NCBI RefSeq assembly: GCF_021165955.1
Contig: NZ_CP088952.1
Coordinates: 806,001 to 870,000 of the forward strand
Direction of reading: 5' to 3'
Source of the DNA: Massilia endophytica
Lineage (GTDB): Bacteria > Pseudomonadota > Gammaproteobacteria > Burkholderiales > Burkholderiaceae_D
DNA length: 64,000 bases
Each line of letters opens with the position of its first letter. Position 1 is the stretch's first letter. The notes beneath the pieces were generated by a model. That model had not been told where the DNA came from. It saw nothing but the letters and a program-made list of their open reading frames with translations, and did no database searches. Below, one piece after another: positions 25,394 to 34,626 of this stretch. A program made the translations under genes and the position numbers.

Positions 25394-27769
25394 ATGAACA
25401 TCCTCTGTATCGGCGGCGGTCCCGCAGGCCTGTATTTCGCGCTGCTGATGAAGAAGCAGGACCCCGGCCACCGCATCGTGGTGGTGGAGCGCAACCGCCC
25501 CTATGACACCTTCGGCTGGGGCGTGGTCTTCTCAGACCAGACCCTGGGCAACCTGGTGAACGCGGACGAGCCGACCGCGCGCGACATCCTCCAGTCCTTC
25601 AACCACTGGGACGATATCGACGTCTGGTTCAAGGGCAGCATGGTGCGCTCCGGCGGCCATGGCTTCTGCGGCATCGGCCGGAAGCGGCTGCTGAATATCC
25701 TGCAGCGGCGCTGCGAAGAGCTGGGCGTGGAACTCGTGTTCGAGACCAATGTCGAGGACGACCAGGCGCTGGCGGGCTTCTACCAGGCCGACCTGGTGAT
25801 CGCCTCGGATGGGCTGAACAGCCGTATCCGCAGCCGCTACGCCGCCACCTACCAGCCCCAGGTGGAGGCCCGGCAATGCCGATTCGTCTGGCTTGGCACG
25901 ACGAAGAAGTTCGACGCCTTCACCTTCGATTTCCGCGAGACCCCTCACGGCTGGTTCCAGGCCCACATCTACCAGTACGACGGCGATACCTCCACCTTCA
26001 TCGTCGAAACGCCGGAAAGCACCTGGCGCGCCGCGGGGCTTGCCGACATGTCCCAGGAAGAAGGCATCGCCTTCTGCGAGAAGCTCTTTGCCGACAGGCT
26101 TGAAGGGCACAAGCTCATGTCGAATGCCGCCCACCTGCGCGGTTCGGCCATGTGGATCACCTTCCCGCGCGTGGTGTGCGCGCAGTGGGTGCGCTGGAAC
26201 GGCGATGTGCCCGTGGTGCTGATGGGCGACGCCGCGCACTCGGCGCATTTCTCGATCGGTTCGGGAACCAAGCTGGCGCTGGAAGACGCCATCGAGCTCT
26301 CGCGCTGCTTCGCCCGGCACGGCAGCGACATTCCCGCCGCGCTGCAGGCTTACGAGGCCGTGCGCACAGTGGAAGTGCTCAAGATCCAGAGCGCGGCGCG
26401 CAACTCGATGGAGTGGTTCGAGAACGTGCAGCGCTACACGGCGATGGAGGCGCCGCAATTCGCCTACTCCATGCTCACGCGCAGCCAGCGCCTCTCGCAC
26501 GAGAATCTGCGCCTGCGCGACCCGCAGTACGTGGCGGACTACGAAGCCTGGCTCGCGCGGCGCGCTTTCGAACAGGCAGAGCTGCCGCTGCCGGACAAGG
26601 CGGACATCCCGCCCATGTTCACGCCCTTCAAGGTGCGGGGGCTGCTGCTGAAGAACCGCATCGTGGTGTCGCCGATGGCGCAGTACAGCGCCGTGGACGG
26701 CACGGTGGGCGACTACCACCTTACGCATCTTGGCGCGCGGGCCATGGGCGGCGCGGCCATGGTGATGGCTGAGATGACCTGCGTATCGGCCGACGCGCGC
26801 ATCACTCCATATTGCCCCGGCATGTACACGCCGGAGCACACGCAGGCCTGGAAGCGCATCGTGGACTTCGTTCACGCGCATACAGACGCGAAGATCGGGC
26901 TCCAGCTCGGCCACGCGGGCGCCAAGGGTTCCACGCGCGCCATGTGGGACGGCATCGACCTGCCGCTCGACACGGGCAACTGGCCGCTGGTATCGGCCTC
27001 GCCCCAGCAATACCTGGCTGGCGTATCGCAGGTGGCGCGCGGCGCAACGGCGGCGGACATGCAGCGCATCGAAGACGATTTCGTGCGCGCCACCATCGCC
27101 GCCGAGCATGCAGGCTTCGACTGGCTGGAGCTGCACTGCGCGCACGGCTACCTGCTGTCATCCTTCATTTCGCCGCTGACCAACCAGCGCGGCGACGAAT
27201 ACGGCGGCAGCCTGGAAAACCGCTGCCGCTTCCCGCTGCGCGTGTTCGCAGCCATGCGCGCCGCCTGGCCGGTGCACAAGCCCATGAGCGTGCGCATCTC
27301 GGCGCACGACTGGGTGGAAGGCGGCATCACGCCGGACGACGCGGTGCGGATCGCAGGCCTGTTCAAGCAGGCGGGCGCGGACGTCATCGACTGTTCCTCG
27401 GGCCAGGTGAGCAAGCTGGAAAAGCCCGTCTTCGGCCGCATGTTCCAGACGCCATTCGCAGACCGCGTGCGCAACGAGGCGCACATTGCCACCATGGCCG
27501 TGGGCTCCATCTTCGAAGCGGACCACGCGAACGGCATCATCGCCGCAGGCCGGGCGGACCTGTGCGCAGTGGGCAGGCCGCACCTTGCGAACCCCGCCTG
27601 GACGCTGACCGAAGCAGCTAAAATCGGCTACCGTGCCATGCCCTGGCCGAAGCAGTACCTGGCGGGCAAGCAGCAGCTGGAACGCAATCTCGAACGCGAA
27701 CGGCAGATGGCTGCCGCAAGCAGCGGCCTCACACCGCAACAGGTGGCGGCAAAACTTCTGGAGGGTTAG
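25394..27769 (+). CDS. 2-aminobenzoyl-CoA monooxygenase/reductase (FAD monooxygenase-OYE fusion)
   Basis: 791 aa. The N-terminal half (1-400) is a flavoprotein aromatic hydroxylase: Rossmann start MNILCIGGGPAGLYFALLMK, substrate region, and FAD motif PVVLMGDAAHSAHFSIGSGT. The C-terminal half (about 415-780) is an Old Yellow Enzyme-type FMN reductase: FTPFKVRGLLLKNRIVVSPM, GLQLGHAGAKGS, WLELHCAHGYLLSSF, QRGDEYGGSLENRCRFPLRV and CAVGRPHLANPAW. This fusion is known from Azoarcus (Aromatoleum) evansii, where it hydroxylates and then dearomatises 2-aminobenzoyl-CoA. It lies 7 bp after the ligase. Salicylyl-CoA 5-hydroxylases share only the first half. Confidence 0.9.
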   Translation: MNILCIGGGPAGLYFALLMKKQDPGHRIVVVERNRPYDTFGWGVVFSDQTLGNLVNADEPTARDILQSFNHWDDIDVWFKGSMVRSGGHGFCGIGRKRLLNILQRRCEELGVELVFETNVEDDQALAGFYQADLVIASDGLNSRIRSRYAATYQPQVEARQCRFVWLGTTKKFDAFTFDFRETPHGWFQAHIYQYDGDTSTFIVETPESTWRAAGLADMSQEEGIAFCEKLFADRLEGHKLMSNAAHLRGSAMWITFPRVVCAQWVRWNGDVPVVLMGDAAHSAHFSIGSGTKLALEDAIELSRCFARHGSDIPAALQAYEAVRTVEVLKIQSAARNSMEWFENVQRYTAMEAPQFAYSMLTRSQRLSHENLRLRDPQYVADYEAWLARRAFEQAELPLPDKADIPPMFTPFKVRGLLLKNRIVVSPMAQYSAVDGTVGDYHLTHLGARAMGGAAMVMAEMTCVSADARITPYCPGMYTPEHTQAWKRIVDFVHAHTDAKIGLQLGHAGAKGSTRAMWDGIDLPLDTGNWPLVSASPQQYLAGVSQVARGATAADMQRIEDDFVRATIAAEHAGFDWLELHCAHGYLLSSFISPLTNQRGDEYGGSLENRCRFPLRVFAAMRAAWPVHKPMSVRISAHDWVEGGITPDDAVRIAGLFKQAGADVIDCSSGQVSKLEKPVFGRMFQTPFADRVRNEAHIATMAVGSIFEADHANGIIAAGRADLCAVGRPHLANPAWTLTEAAKIGYRAMPWPKQYLAGKQQLERNLERERQMAAASSGLTPQQVAAKLLEG

Positions 27770-27771
27770 CA

Positions 27772-28554
27772 GTGGCATCACTCGACGGCAAACATGCGCT
27801 TGTCACCGGCGGCGGACGCGGAATCGGCGCGGCCTGCGCAAAAGCCCTGCTGGCGCAAGGGGCGCGCGTCACGATAGCGGGCCGCGACAGGGCAGGGCTG
27901 GAGCGCACCGCCGAATCGCTGCGCGCCGCCAGCGCGCCGGACCGTGTCGCAATCGTGGCGGTGGATGTTTCGGACGAAGCTGCCGTGCATGAAGCCTTCC
28001 GCGAGGCAGCGCTGCTCTCCGGTGCAATCGATATCCTCGTCAACAATGCTGGCCAGGCGCTGTCCGCGCCCTTCATGAAAACCAGCGCCGCGCACTGGCG
28101 CCAGATGCTGGACGTGAACCTCACCGGCGCCTTCCACTGCACGCAGGCGGCTTTGCCCGGCATGCTGGAAGCGGGCTGGGGGCGCATCGTGAATGTCGCA
28201 TCCACCGCAGGCATGACGGGCTACCGCTATGTGAGCGCCTATGTCGCGGCCAAGCACGGCGTGGTCGGCCTGACGAGGGCACTGGCGCTGGAGGTGGCGG
28301 CGAAGGGCGTGACCGTGAATGCGGTATGCCCCGGCTTCACGGAGACCGACATGGTGCAGCAGGCCGTAGCCGCCATCATGCAGAAGACGGGCCGCAGCGA
28401 AGACGAGGCGCGCGCCGAACTGGCGGCGGGCAATCCGCAGCGCCGCCTGGTGCAGGCGGAGGAGGTGGCGAACGCCGTCGCCTGGCTGTGCCTTCCCGAA
28501 TCGGCGGCCATGAACGGGCAGGCGATTGCCGTTGCGGGCGGCGAGGTGATGTGA
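27772..28554 (+). CDS. SDR family 3-hydroxyacyl-CoA dehydrogenase
   Basis: 260 aa from a GTG start two bases after the preceding stop. Motifs are TGGGRGIGAACAKALL, DVSDEAAVH, NNAGQAL and the catalytic Ser/Tyr/Lys (VASTAG...YVAAK). The C-terminal CPGFTETDMVQQAV and NGQAIAVAGGEVM fit FabG/3-hydroxyacyl-CoA dehydrogenase-like SDRs. In this operon it likely oxidises the 3-hydroxyacyl-CoA intermediate made after ring opening in the 2-aminobenzoate pathway. It overlaps the MarR gene by one base. Confidence 0.85.
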   Translation: MASLDGKHALVTGGGRGIGAACAKALLAQGARVTIAGRDRAGLERTAESLRAASAPDRVAIVAVDVSDEAAVHEAFREAALLSGAIDILVNNAGQALSAPFMKTSAAHWRQMLDVNLTGAFHCTQAALPGMLEAGWGRIVNVASTAGMTGYRYVSAYVAAKHGVVGLTRALALEVAAKGVTVNAVCPGFTETDMVQQAVAAIMQKTGRSEDEARAELAAGNPQRRLVQAEEVANAVAWLCLPESAAMNGQAIAVAGGEVM

Positions 28555-29078
28555 TGCCTTTGACCGGCCTGCCCGAAGAAGGCGGCGAGGAGCCGGTGCT
28601 GGACCTGGCGAGCCGCCTCACGAAGGACCACCACCAGTCGCTCAAGCTCTGGCTGCGCATGCTCTCCTGCACCGTGAAGATCGAGAACGAGATCCGCGGC
28701 AGGCTGCGCGCGCAATTCGGCATCACGCTGCCGCGCTTCGACCTGATGGCGCAGCTCGAGCGTTTTCCCGACGGGCTGCGCATGGGCGAACTCTCGCGCC
28801 GCATGATGGTCACGGGCGGCAACGTCACCGGCATCACCGACCAGCTGGAACAGGAGAAGCTGGTGCAGCGCGTGCCCGACCCCAAAGACGGCCGCGCGTA
28901 CAGCGTCAAGCTCACGCCAGCGGGACGGCGCGCCTTCGCCGAAATGGCGCAGGTGCACGAAGGCTGGGTGGCCGAGCTGCTGGAAGACATGCCGGTGGAA
29001 GACAAGGGACAGCTGATCGAGCTGCTGTCGCGCATGAAGGAACATCTCTACGCCCGCGAGGCAAAGGACAAACCATGA
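28554..29078 (+). CDS. MarR-family transcriptional regulator
   Basis: 174 aa. The winged helix-turn-helix is MGELSRRMMVTGGNVTGITD followed by the wing VQRVPDPKDGRAYSVKLTPA. Long helices at both ends would form the dimer interface. Its embedding inside the operon, with stop/start overlaps on both sides (TGATG before, ATGA after), indicates an autoregulated local repressor. The probable ligand is an aryl-CoA such as 2-aminobenzoyl-CoA; that is inference from similar aromatic-CoA operons. Confidence 0.9.
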   Translation: MPLTGLPEEGGEEPVLDLASRLTKDHHQSLKLWLRMLSCTVKIENEIRGRLRAQFGITLPRFDLMAQLERFPDGLRMGELSRRMMVTGGNVTGITDQLEQEKLVQRVPDPKDGRAYSVKLTPAGRRAFAEMAQVHEGWVAELLEDMPVEDKGQLIELLSRMKEHLYAREAKDKP

Positions 29079-29929
29079 AATACCTGCAAGGCGAAGCGCA
29101 CAGCCTTCCCGGCAACCGCAGTTCCCTCGGCGGCTATATGGCGCGCCATTTCCTGTTCACGGTGGATGACGGCGTAGCGACGCTGACGCTGAACCGCCCG
29201 GAGCGAAAGAATCCCCTCACCTTCGAATCGTACGCGGAGCTGCGCGACCTGTTCCGCGAAATGGCGCTGGCGGACGATATCAAGGCCGTCGTTATCACGG
29301 GCGCGGGCGAGAACTTCTGCTCGGGCGGCGACGTGCACGAGATCATCGGCCCGCTCACGAAGCTGGACATGCCTGGCCTGCTCGCCTTCACCCGCATGAC
29401 GGGCGACGTGGTGAAGGCCATGCGCGCCTGTCCGCAGCCTATTGTCGCGGCCATCGACGGCGTATGCGCGGGCGCGGGCTCGATGCTGGCGCTGGCGTCG
29501 GACATCCGCTTCGGCACGGAGCGCAGCAAGACGGCCTTCCTGTTCACGCGCGTCGGCCTGGCGGGCTGCGACATGGGCGCCTGCGCACTCCTGCCGCGCG
29601 TGATCGGCCAGGGCAGGGCGGCCGAGCTGCTGTACTCCGGCCGTTCCATGTCCGGCGCGGAAGGCGAGCGCTGGGGCTTCTTCAACAGCCTGCATGCGCC
29701 GGACGATGTGCTGCAGGCCGCGCACAGCTTCGCATGGGGCCTCGCGCAAGGCCCCACCTTCGCGCATGGCATGACGAAGAAGATGCTCCAGCAGGAATGG
29801 AATATGGGCGTGGATGAAGCCATCGAGGCCGAGGCCCAGGCCCAGGCCATTTGCATGGCCACCAACGACTTCCACCGCGCCTATCACGCCTTCGTGGCGC
29901 GCGAAAAGCCGCAGTTCGAAGGGGATTGA
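29075..29929 (+). CDS. Enoyl-CoA hydratase/isomerase family protein
   Basis: 284 aa crotonase-fold protein. The N-terminus has a 20-residue extension before ARHFLFTVDDGVATLTLNRP. The oxyanion hole is formed by ENFCSGGDVHEI and DGVCAGAGSMLALASDIRFG. The usual catalytic glutamate region reads RVGLAGCDMGACALLPRVIG, with Asp in place of the common Glu, so hydratase activity is not guaranteed. In the operon it is expected to act on an unsaturated or ring-derived CoA ester. Its ATG overlaps the MarR stop codon. Confidence 0.86.
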   Translation: MKYLQGEAHSLPGNRSSLGGYMARHFLFTVDDGVATLTLNRPERKNPLTFESYAELRDLFREMALADDIKAVVITGAGENFCSGGDVHEIIGPLTKLDMPGLLAFTRMTGDVVKAMRACPQPIVAAIDGVCAGAGSMLALASDIRFGTERSKTAFLFTRVGLAGCDMGACALLPRVIGQGRAAELLYSGRSMSGAEGERWGFFNSLHAPDDVLQAAHSFAWGLAQGPTFAHGMTKKMLQQEWNMGVDEAIEAEAQAQAICMATNDFHRAYHAFVAREKPQFEGD

Positions 29930-29931
29930 AC

Positions 29932-31086
29932 ATGGCGGACAAGGATTATCTCGGCTGGCCATTTTTCGAGGAGCGCCATGCGGCGCTGGAGCGGGAGCTG
30001 GATGCCTGGGCCTCGGCGCAGCTGAGCGGCGCGCACGGCCGCGATGCGGACGCCATCTGCCGCAAGCTGGTGCGCCAGCTGGGCGCCGCGGGCTGGCTGC
30101 GCCACGCCATCGCCAAAGGCGGAAACGCGGCGATCGACACCCGTGCCATCTGCCTGATCCGCGAGACACTGGCGCGCCATGCAGGCCTGGCGGATTTCGC
30201 CTTCGCCATGCAAGGCCTCGGCTCCGGCGCCATCAGCCTGTTCGGCAGTGAGGCGCAGCGCGCCGAATGGCTGCCGCGCGTGGCGTCGGGCGAAGCCATT
30301 GCCGCATTTGCGCTCTCCGAGCCGCAGGCCGGTTCCGATGTGGCGGCCATGCAGTGCAGCGCCGTGCTGGACGGCGAACACTATGTGCTGAACGGCGAGA
30401 AGACCTGGATCTCCAACGGCGGCATTGCCGATTTTTACGTGGTGTTCGCGCGTACGGGCGAAGCGCCCGGCGCGCGCGGCATCAGCGCCTTCATCGTGCC
30501 TGCCGGTACGCCGGGCTTCGACGATTCGCAGCGCATCGAAGTGATCGCTCCCCACCCATTGGCCACGCTGCGCTTCAGCGATTGCCGGGTACCCGTGTCG
30601 GCGCGCATCGGCGAGGCAGGGCAGGGCTTCAAGGTGGCAATGGCCACGCTCGACGTCTTCCGCACCTCGGTGGCCGCCGCGGCGCTGGGCTTTGCCCGCC
30701 GCGCCTTCGATGAAGCCATCGCGCACGCCCAGCAGCGCAAGATGTTCGGCCAGACCCTGGCCGACTTCCAGCTGACGCAGGCGAAACTGGCCCAGATGGC
30801 GGCAGGCATCGACGCCGCCGCGCTGCTCACCTACCGCGCCGCCTGGCAGCGCGACCAGGGCCGCAAGGTCACCAAGGAAGCGGCCATGGCCAAGATGCAG
30901 GCGACCGAAACGGCCCAGCAGGTCATCGACGCCGCCGTGCAGATGTTCGGCGGCCTGGGCGTGATGAGCGGGCATCCCGCTGAAACCCTCTACCGCGAGA
31001 TCCGCGCGCTGCGCATCTACGAAGGCGCGACGGAGGTGCAGCAGCTCATCATTGCCCGCGAACTGCTGCGCGAGCGCGCAGCCTGA
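29932..31086 (+). CDS. Acyl-CoA dehydrogenase
   Basis: 384 aa FAD flavoprotein. Motifs are AFALSEPQAGSDVAAMQCSA, YVLNGEKTWISNGGIADFYV, the C-terminal GQTLADFQLTQAKLAQMAA, QMFGGLGVMSGHPAETLYRE and IYEGATEVQQLIIARELL. The Glu of IYEGATE is in the region of the catalytic base. ATG 29932 is two bases after the crotonase stop. It probably oxidises a saturated or cyclic acyl-CoA intermediate in the 2-aminobenzoate pathway. Confidence 0.9.
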   Translation: MADKDYLGWPFFEERHAALERELDAWASAQLSGAHGRDADAICRKLVRQLGAAGWLRHAIAKGGNAAIDTRAICLIRETLARHAGLADFAFAMQGLGSGAISLFGSEAQRAEWLPRVASGEAIAAFALSEPQAGSDVAAMQCSAVLDGEHYVLNGEKTWISNGGIADFYVVFARTGEAPGARGISAFIVPAGTPGFDDSQRIEVIAPHPLATLRFSDCRVPVSARIGEAGQGFKVAMATLDVFRTSVAAAALGFARRAFDEAIAHAQQRKMFGQTLADFQLTQAKLAQMAAGIDAAALLTYRAAWQRDQGRKVTKEAAMAKMQATETAQQVIDAAVQMFGGLGVMSGHPAETLYREIRALRIYEGATEVQQLIIARELLRERAA

Positions 31087-31104
31087 TTTCAGGAGAAAAG
31101 GAAA

Positions 31105-31500
31105 ATGCAGATTCTTCAACCGCCGGGCTGGCCGCGGCCACGTGGCTACAGCAACGGCATCGCCGCCGAAGGCCGCATGGTCTTTGTCAGCGGCATGGTC
31201 GGCTGGGACAAGGACGGCAAGTTCCAGACCATGGACTTCGCCGGCCAGGTACGCCAGGCCCTGGAAAATATTATTGCCGTGCTGGCCGAGGCGGGCGCGG
31301 CGCCGACACACATCGCGCGCATGACCTGGTATGTCGTGGACAGGGACGAGTATGTGCAGGCCTATCCCGAGATCGGCCGCCACTACCGCGAGCTCATCGG
31401 TACGCACTACCCGGCGATGACCGCCGTGCAAATTGCTGGGCTGGTGGAGCCGCAGGCGCGCGTCGAGATCGAAGTGACGGCTGTTGTACCTTTGACGTAA
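31105..31500 (+). CDS. RidA family protein (enamine/imine hydrolase-like)
   Basis: 131 aa. The RidA/YjgF fold is shown by GYSNGIAAEGRMVFVSGMVG, FAGQVRQALENIIAVLAEAG, HIARMTWYVVDRDEYVQAYP and YPAMTAVQIAGLVEPQARVE. The conserved Arg of canonical RidA appears as QAR near the C-terminus. RidA proteins hydrolyse reactive enamines and imines to ketones and ammonia. As the last gene of this operon, it would fit release of ammonia from the amino-enoyl intermediate of 2-aminobenzoyl-CoA breakdown. It has AGGAGAAAAGG as ribosome binding site. Confidence 0.9.
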   Translation: MQILQPPGWPRPRGYSNGIAAEGRMVFVSGMVGWDKDGKFQTMDFAGQVRQALENIIAVLAEAGAAPTHIARMTWYVVDRDEYVQAYPEIGRHYRELIGTHYPAMTAVQIAGLVEPQARVEIEVTAVVPLT

Positions 31501-31589
31501 ATTGTAATAATTGTAATGTCGTGACCGGTAAATTTGGGACGATGTGCTAGAGTAGATTGTATTGTTCGTCACGTCCTAAAGGTGCCACC

Positions 31590-32306
31590 ATGCAAGCACA
31601 TTTCAAAGGCGTTGCCAGCGCCTGCCTCTCAGCGCTTCTTCTTGCCTGGGGGCAAAGTGCCTGGGCGGACGACCTGCTGAACGATGGGCACCGGGCCATT
31701 CTTGCAAGCTGGCTGGGGCAGGCGGACGTAGGCCTGAGCAATATCTACACCAAGCAGACCGGCGACACCTCGGCCGACTTCCACCATGCCGTCGACGGAC
31801 GCGGACGCACCTTCGCGGTCATGGAGGCCACCACCTCGCTGGGCGAGACCTTCCTGGTGGGTGGCTACAATCCCGCCAGCTGGGACAGCGTCACGGGCTT
31901 CCGCATGACGCCCACGAACGCCGAACGCACGGCCTTCCTGTTCAATCTCACGACGGGCGAGCTGCACCGCCAGACCTTGATCAACCATGTCTTCGACACG
32001 GTGGGCGCCTACCAGACCTACAACGACATCAACTACGGCCCCACCTTCGGCTGGGGCCACGACCTGTTCGTGCCGCAGGACCTGACGAACGGCGGCTTCT
32101 CGCTGCTGTACTCCTACATCGAGCCGGACGGCGCCGATTTCCAGACCAGCCTGCTGGACGGCCGCACCTACACGGGCCCGGACGTCACCATCGGCCGCAT
32201 GGAAATCTACGCGATCGCTCCTGTTCCCGAACCGGGCAGCATCGGCATGACCCTGGCCGGGCTGGGCCTGCTGGGTATGGTCGCGGCCCGCCGCCGCAAG
32301 CCGTGA
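31590..32306 (+). CDS. PEP-CTERM sorting domain protein
   Basis: 238 aa. An N-terminal signal peptide (VASACLSALLLAWGQSAWAD) and C-terminal sorting signal (VPEPGSIGMTLAGLGLLGMV then ARRRKP) are both clear: Pro-Glu-Pro, hydrophobic helix, basic end. The mature middle is an uncharacterised domain rich in Tyr, Trp and Asp. Such proteins are exported and processed by an exosortase; the only one in the window is xrtB at 45255. ATG 31590 is used rather than the upstream TTG at 31557. The next gene overlaps its stop codon (GTGA). Confidence 0.9.
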   Translation: MQAHFKGVASACLSALLLAWGQSAWADDLLNDGHRAILASWLGQADVGLSNIYTKQTGDTSADFHHAVDGRGRTFAVMEATTSLGETFLVGGYNPASWDSVTGFRMTPTNAERTAFLFNLTTGELHRQTLINHVFDTVGAYQTYNDINYGPTFGWGHDLFVPQDLTNGGFSLLYSYIEPDGADFQTSLLDGRTYTGPDVTIGRMEIYAIAPVPEPGSIGMTLAGLGLLGMVAARRRKP

Positions 32307-32929
32307 GCGCGATGCTGAACGCGGACACCTGGCGTCAATACGGCCGCCACGGCCGGCTGCTTGCCTTCAAAGGCTTCCTCACGCGGCGCAGCTTCCGCCC
32401 TATCGTCACTTTGCGCCTGTGCCAGGCGGCGCAGCGTGGCGGTCTGCCCGGCAGGCTGCTGCTTCCCTTCTATAAATTGCTGCACAAGGCGGCGACCCAG
32501 CTGGCCGGCATGGACTTCGCGTGGCAGACGCAGGTTGGCCCCGGCCTGGCGCTGACTCATGGCTGGGGTCTGGTGATCAACCCCGGCGCCCGCATCGGCA
32601 GCAATGTGACCATGTTCCATGGCGTGACGCTGGGCCAGCGCGACCGCATCGCCGCCGACGGCTCCCGCGTCAGCGAATGTCCGGTGATCGAGGACGAAGT
32701 ATGGATCGGCCCGCATGCCATCATCGTCGGCGGCGTGCGCATCGGCCGTGGCAGCCGCATCGGCGGCGGCGCCTTCGTTACCGAGGACGTCCCGCCTTAT
32801 TCCGTGGTGGCGGGCAACCCAGCTGCCATCGTCAAGACCGGCTGCGTGCCGGACGTGATGAACCGCGCCGACATCGGCGACTCCGCGCCCGCGGCGGCGC
32901 AGCTGACGGGCCTGCACGAGCAGTCCTAG
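32303..32929 (+). CDS. Serine O-acetyltransferase-like hexapeptide acyltransferase
   Basis: 208 aa from GTG 32303 (ATG 32312 is the alternative). A left-handed beta-helix is built from hexapeptide repeats: GWGLVINPGARIGSNVTMFH, GVTLGQRDR, CPVIEDEVWIGPHAIIVGGV, RIGRGSRIGGGAFVTEDVPP and YSVVAGNPAAIV. The closest family is CysE-type serine acetyltransferase, which makes O-acetylserine for cysteine synthesis, but the N-terminal helical domain is short. Acetylation of a sugar is therefore possible. It overlaps the PEP-CTERM gene by 4 bp. Confidence 0.8.
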   Translation: MSAMLNADTWRQYGRHGRLLAFKGFLTRRSFRPIVTLRLCQAAQRGGLPGRLLLPFYKLLHKAATQLAGMDFAWQTQVGPGLALTHGWGLVINPGARIGSNVTMFHGVTLGQRDRIAADGSRVSECPVIEDEVWIGPHAIIVGGVRIGRGSRIGGGAFVTEDVPPYSVVAGNPAAIVKTGCVPDVMNRADIGDSAPAAAQLTGLHEQS

Positions 32930-33023
32930 TTCCGGACCTCCCGGTCCTATTGACGGCAGTCAATATCATTCCCTCTGCCAAGGCCTAGATTGAAGGCTTC
33001 GTTCACTTCGAACTGGAGGCTTC

Positions 33024-33581
33024 ATGAGGCGCTACCACATCACGCTCGGCGCGAAGACCACGGCTGGCGGCGTGGTCACCTCGGCGACGAGCCTGTGCTC
33101 CATCAACGGGGTGCTGATGGCGGTCGAAGGCGACACCGTCAACTGCCCGGCATGCAAGAGCGTGGGAAGGATCATGTGCGATGGGCCGCGGTTGTCCGAG
33201 CGCTGGAACGGCAAGCAGGCAGCGCTGAGCGATGACCTTTGTATATGCGGCTGCCATCCACCGCCCCGGCTGCTTGCTATCCAGACCCAGAAGTCGCAGC
33301 TGATCGAAACCGAAGGAGACGACCTCAGCCCTGCCGAAACCCAGCGGCTGGCCGAGTCGCGCAGACCTTCCAGCGCGGCCACCGAGGAAGCGGTATCGCT
33401 GCGCCTGATGGACCAGGCAAGCAGGGAGCCGTACAGGAACCTGCCTTACCGTCTTGAGCTGTCAAGCGGGCAGGTGATCGAAGGTGTCACGGACGGGAAC
33501 GGGCTCACAAGGCCGCTGACGGCTTTCGAGCGTTCGGGACTGCTTGCCTGGCATGTGACACCTGCGGCAGCGCCGGCCTGA
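33024..33581 (+). CDS. PAAR domain-containing protein
   Basis: 185 aa. The N-terminal 80 residues follow the PAAR pattern: GAKTTAGGVVTSATSLCSIN, VAVEGDTVNCPACKSVGRIM-like turn, and the Cys/His-rich end LCICGCHPPPRLLA that may bind zinc. PAAR proteins cap the VgrG spike of type VI secretion systems and carry effectors. The C-terminal 100 residues hold a small domain (LELSSGQVIEGVTDGNGLTR) also seen in PAAR-linked adaptors. It is followed one base later by a protein of unknown function, the candidate effector. No vgrG or core T6SS gene is in the window. Confidence 0.85.
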   Translation: MRRYHITLGAKTTAGGVVTSATSLCSINGVLMAVEGDTVNCPACKSVGRIMCDGPRLSERWNGKQAALSDDLCICGCHPPPRLLAIQTQKSQLIETEGDDLSPAETQRLAESRRPSSAATEEAVSLRLMDQASREPYRNLPYRLELSSGQVIEGVTDGNGLTRPLTAFERSGLLAWHVTPAAAPA

Positions 33582-33582
33582 C

Positions 33583-34626
33583 ATGCCCGACGCGCCCTTT
33601 ACACCGCACGAGCACGACGCGCTTCCGCTTGGACGCAATACGGTCCCCGTTTCCGAATGCAAGATTCATCCCGCGCTTCAGGAAGGGCAGGTCGCCCAGG
33701 TAGTCGATGTTCCCTTATTGAGCTGCTCCAGCGTGTGGCTCCGCTGCCAGCAGGAGGCCCGGAAATGGGTCTCCGACTGCAACGGCAAGATCCTGAGCGA
33801 CGCGATGCAGATCAACCGGCGCATCAACGCCGCCTACGCCCACCTCTGGCTCACCGACCGCCGCTTCCAGTGGGCGGGTCTCGCCGCATTCGCATCCAAG
33901 CAGGTGGGATGTGGGCTGCTGCACGCCGCAAAAACCTCGAAGGCGACTTTGCAGCGTGTGCGAAACCACACGGGAGAGGATAGTGCAGATTTCCTCTCCA
34001 GGAATGTATTCGATCTTGGAGTCGGCGCGGGGGCGGAGTACGTTGCAAGACAGCTGGCCTTGGGCAACCTGACGCTTTTCCTTGATATCTATCCTCTGCA
34101 CCGCTTTTATATGCTCAGAGGTTTCGAAGGGATTCGTAGCTGCCTTGCGGAGCGGGAAGCCATCAAGGATTTAGTTTTCTGGCCTCCCGAAGCGCGGAGC
34201 AAATTGGTGTTCGGTAAGTTCTGCAAAGAGATCCTTACCGGATTCGAGCAAATCGAAGGAGGCCAGATCAGTGAAAGTGTACGGAGCTTGGCCCACCACG
34301 AACCAATCAACATCTTGCAGAAAGTGATTTACGACGATCCGGTCACACAAAAGGCGTTGGACAGTAATCAGTTTGCGTGGGTTACCAAGCTTCCGACGGG
34401 AGACTATGCGGAGATACAGCTAACCCTGTCGGCTGGCTGCTCTCCCAAACTGGGCTGGACACAATGGTTCGCCAAATCGTCGGACGTCCATCTGTGGAAC
34501 AAGGATGACAGGATGCGATTCGTGATCCGTGCGGCAGATGAGTTCGATCGTCTCCTTAAGGGGCGCGCCGCTGGCGATCTTCGTAAGTCCATCGAGGAGA
34601 TTTACCTGCTTGGGGAAAGAGGGTGA
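33583..34626 (+). CDS. Unknown protein downstream of PAAR, candidate T6SS effector
   Basis: 347 aa. I do not recognise a family with certainty. The N-terminal 30 residues are proline/charged, followed by RCQQEARKWVSDCNGKILSD, INAAYAHLWLTDRRFQWAGL, LDIYPLHRFYMLRGFEGIRS and a C-terminal LKGRAAGDLRKSIEEIYLLG. No signal peptide or clear membrane helix is visible. It starts one base after the PAAR gene and overlaps the next gene by GTGA, so the three are co-translated. GC content is visibly lower in its second half. A secreted effector or an adaptor are both possible. Confidence 0.75.
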   Translation: MPDAPFTPHEHDALPLGRNTVPVSECKIHPALQEGQVAQVVDVPLLSCSSVWLRCQQEARKWVSDCNGKILSDAMQINRRINAAYAHLWLTDRRFQWAGLAAFASKQVGCGLLHAAKTSKATLQRVRNHTGEDSADFLSRNVFDLGVGAGAEYVARQLALGNLTLFLDIYPLHRFYMLRGFEGIRSCLAEREAIKDLVFWPPEARSKLVFGKFCKEILTGFEQIEGGQISESVRSLAHHEPINILQKVIYDDPVTQKALDSNQFAWVTKLPTGDYAEIQLTLSAGCSPKLGWTQWFAKSSDVHLWNKDDRMRFVIRAADEFDRLLKGRAAGDLRKSIEEIYLLGERG

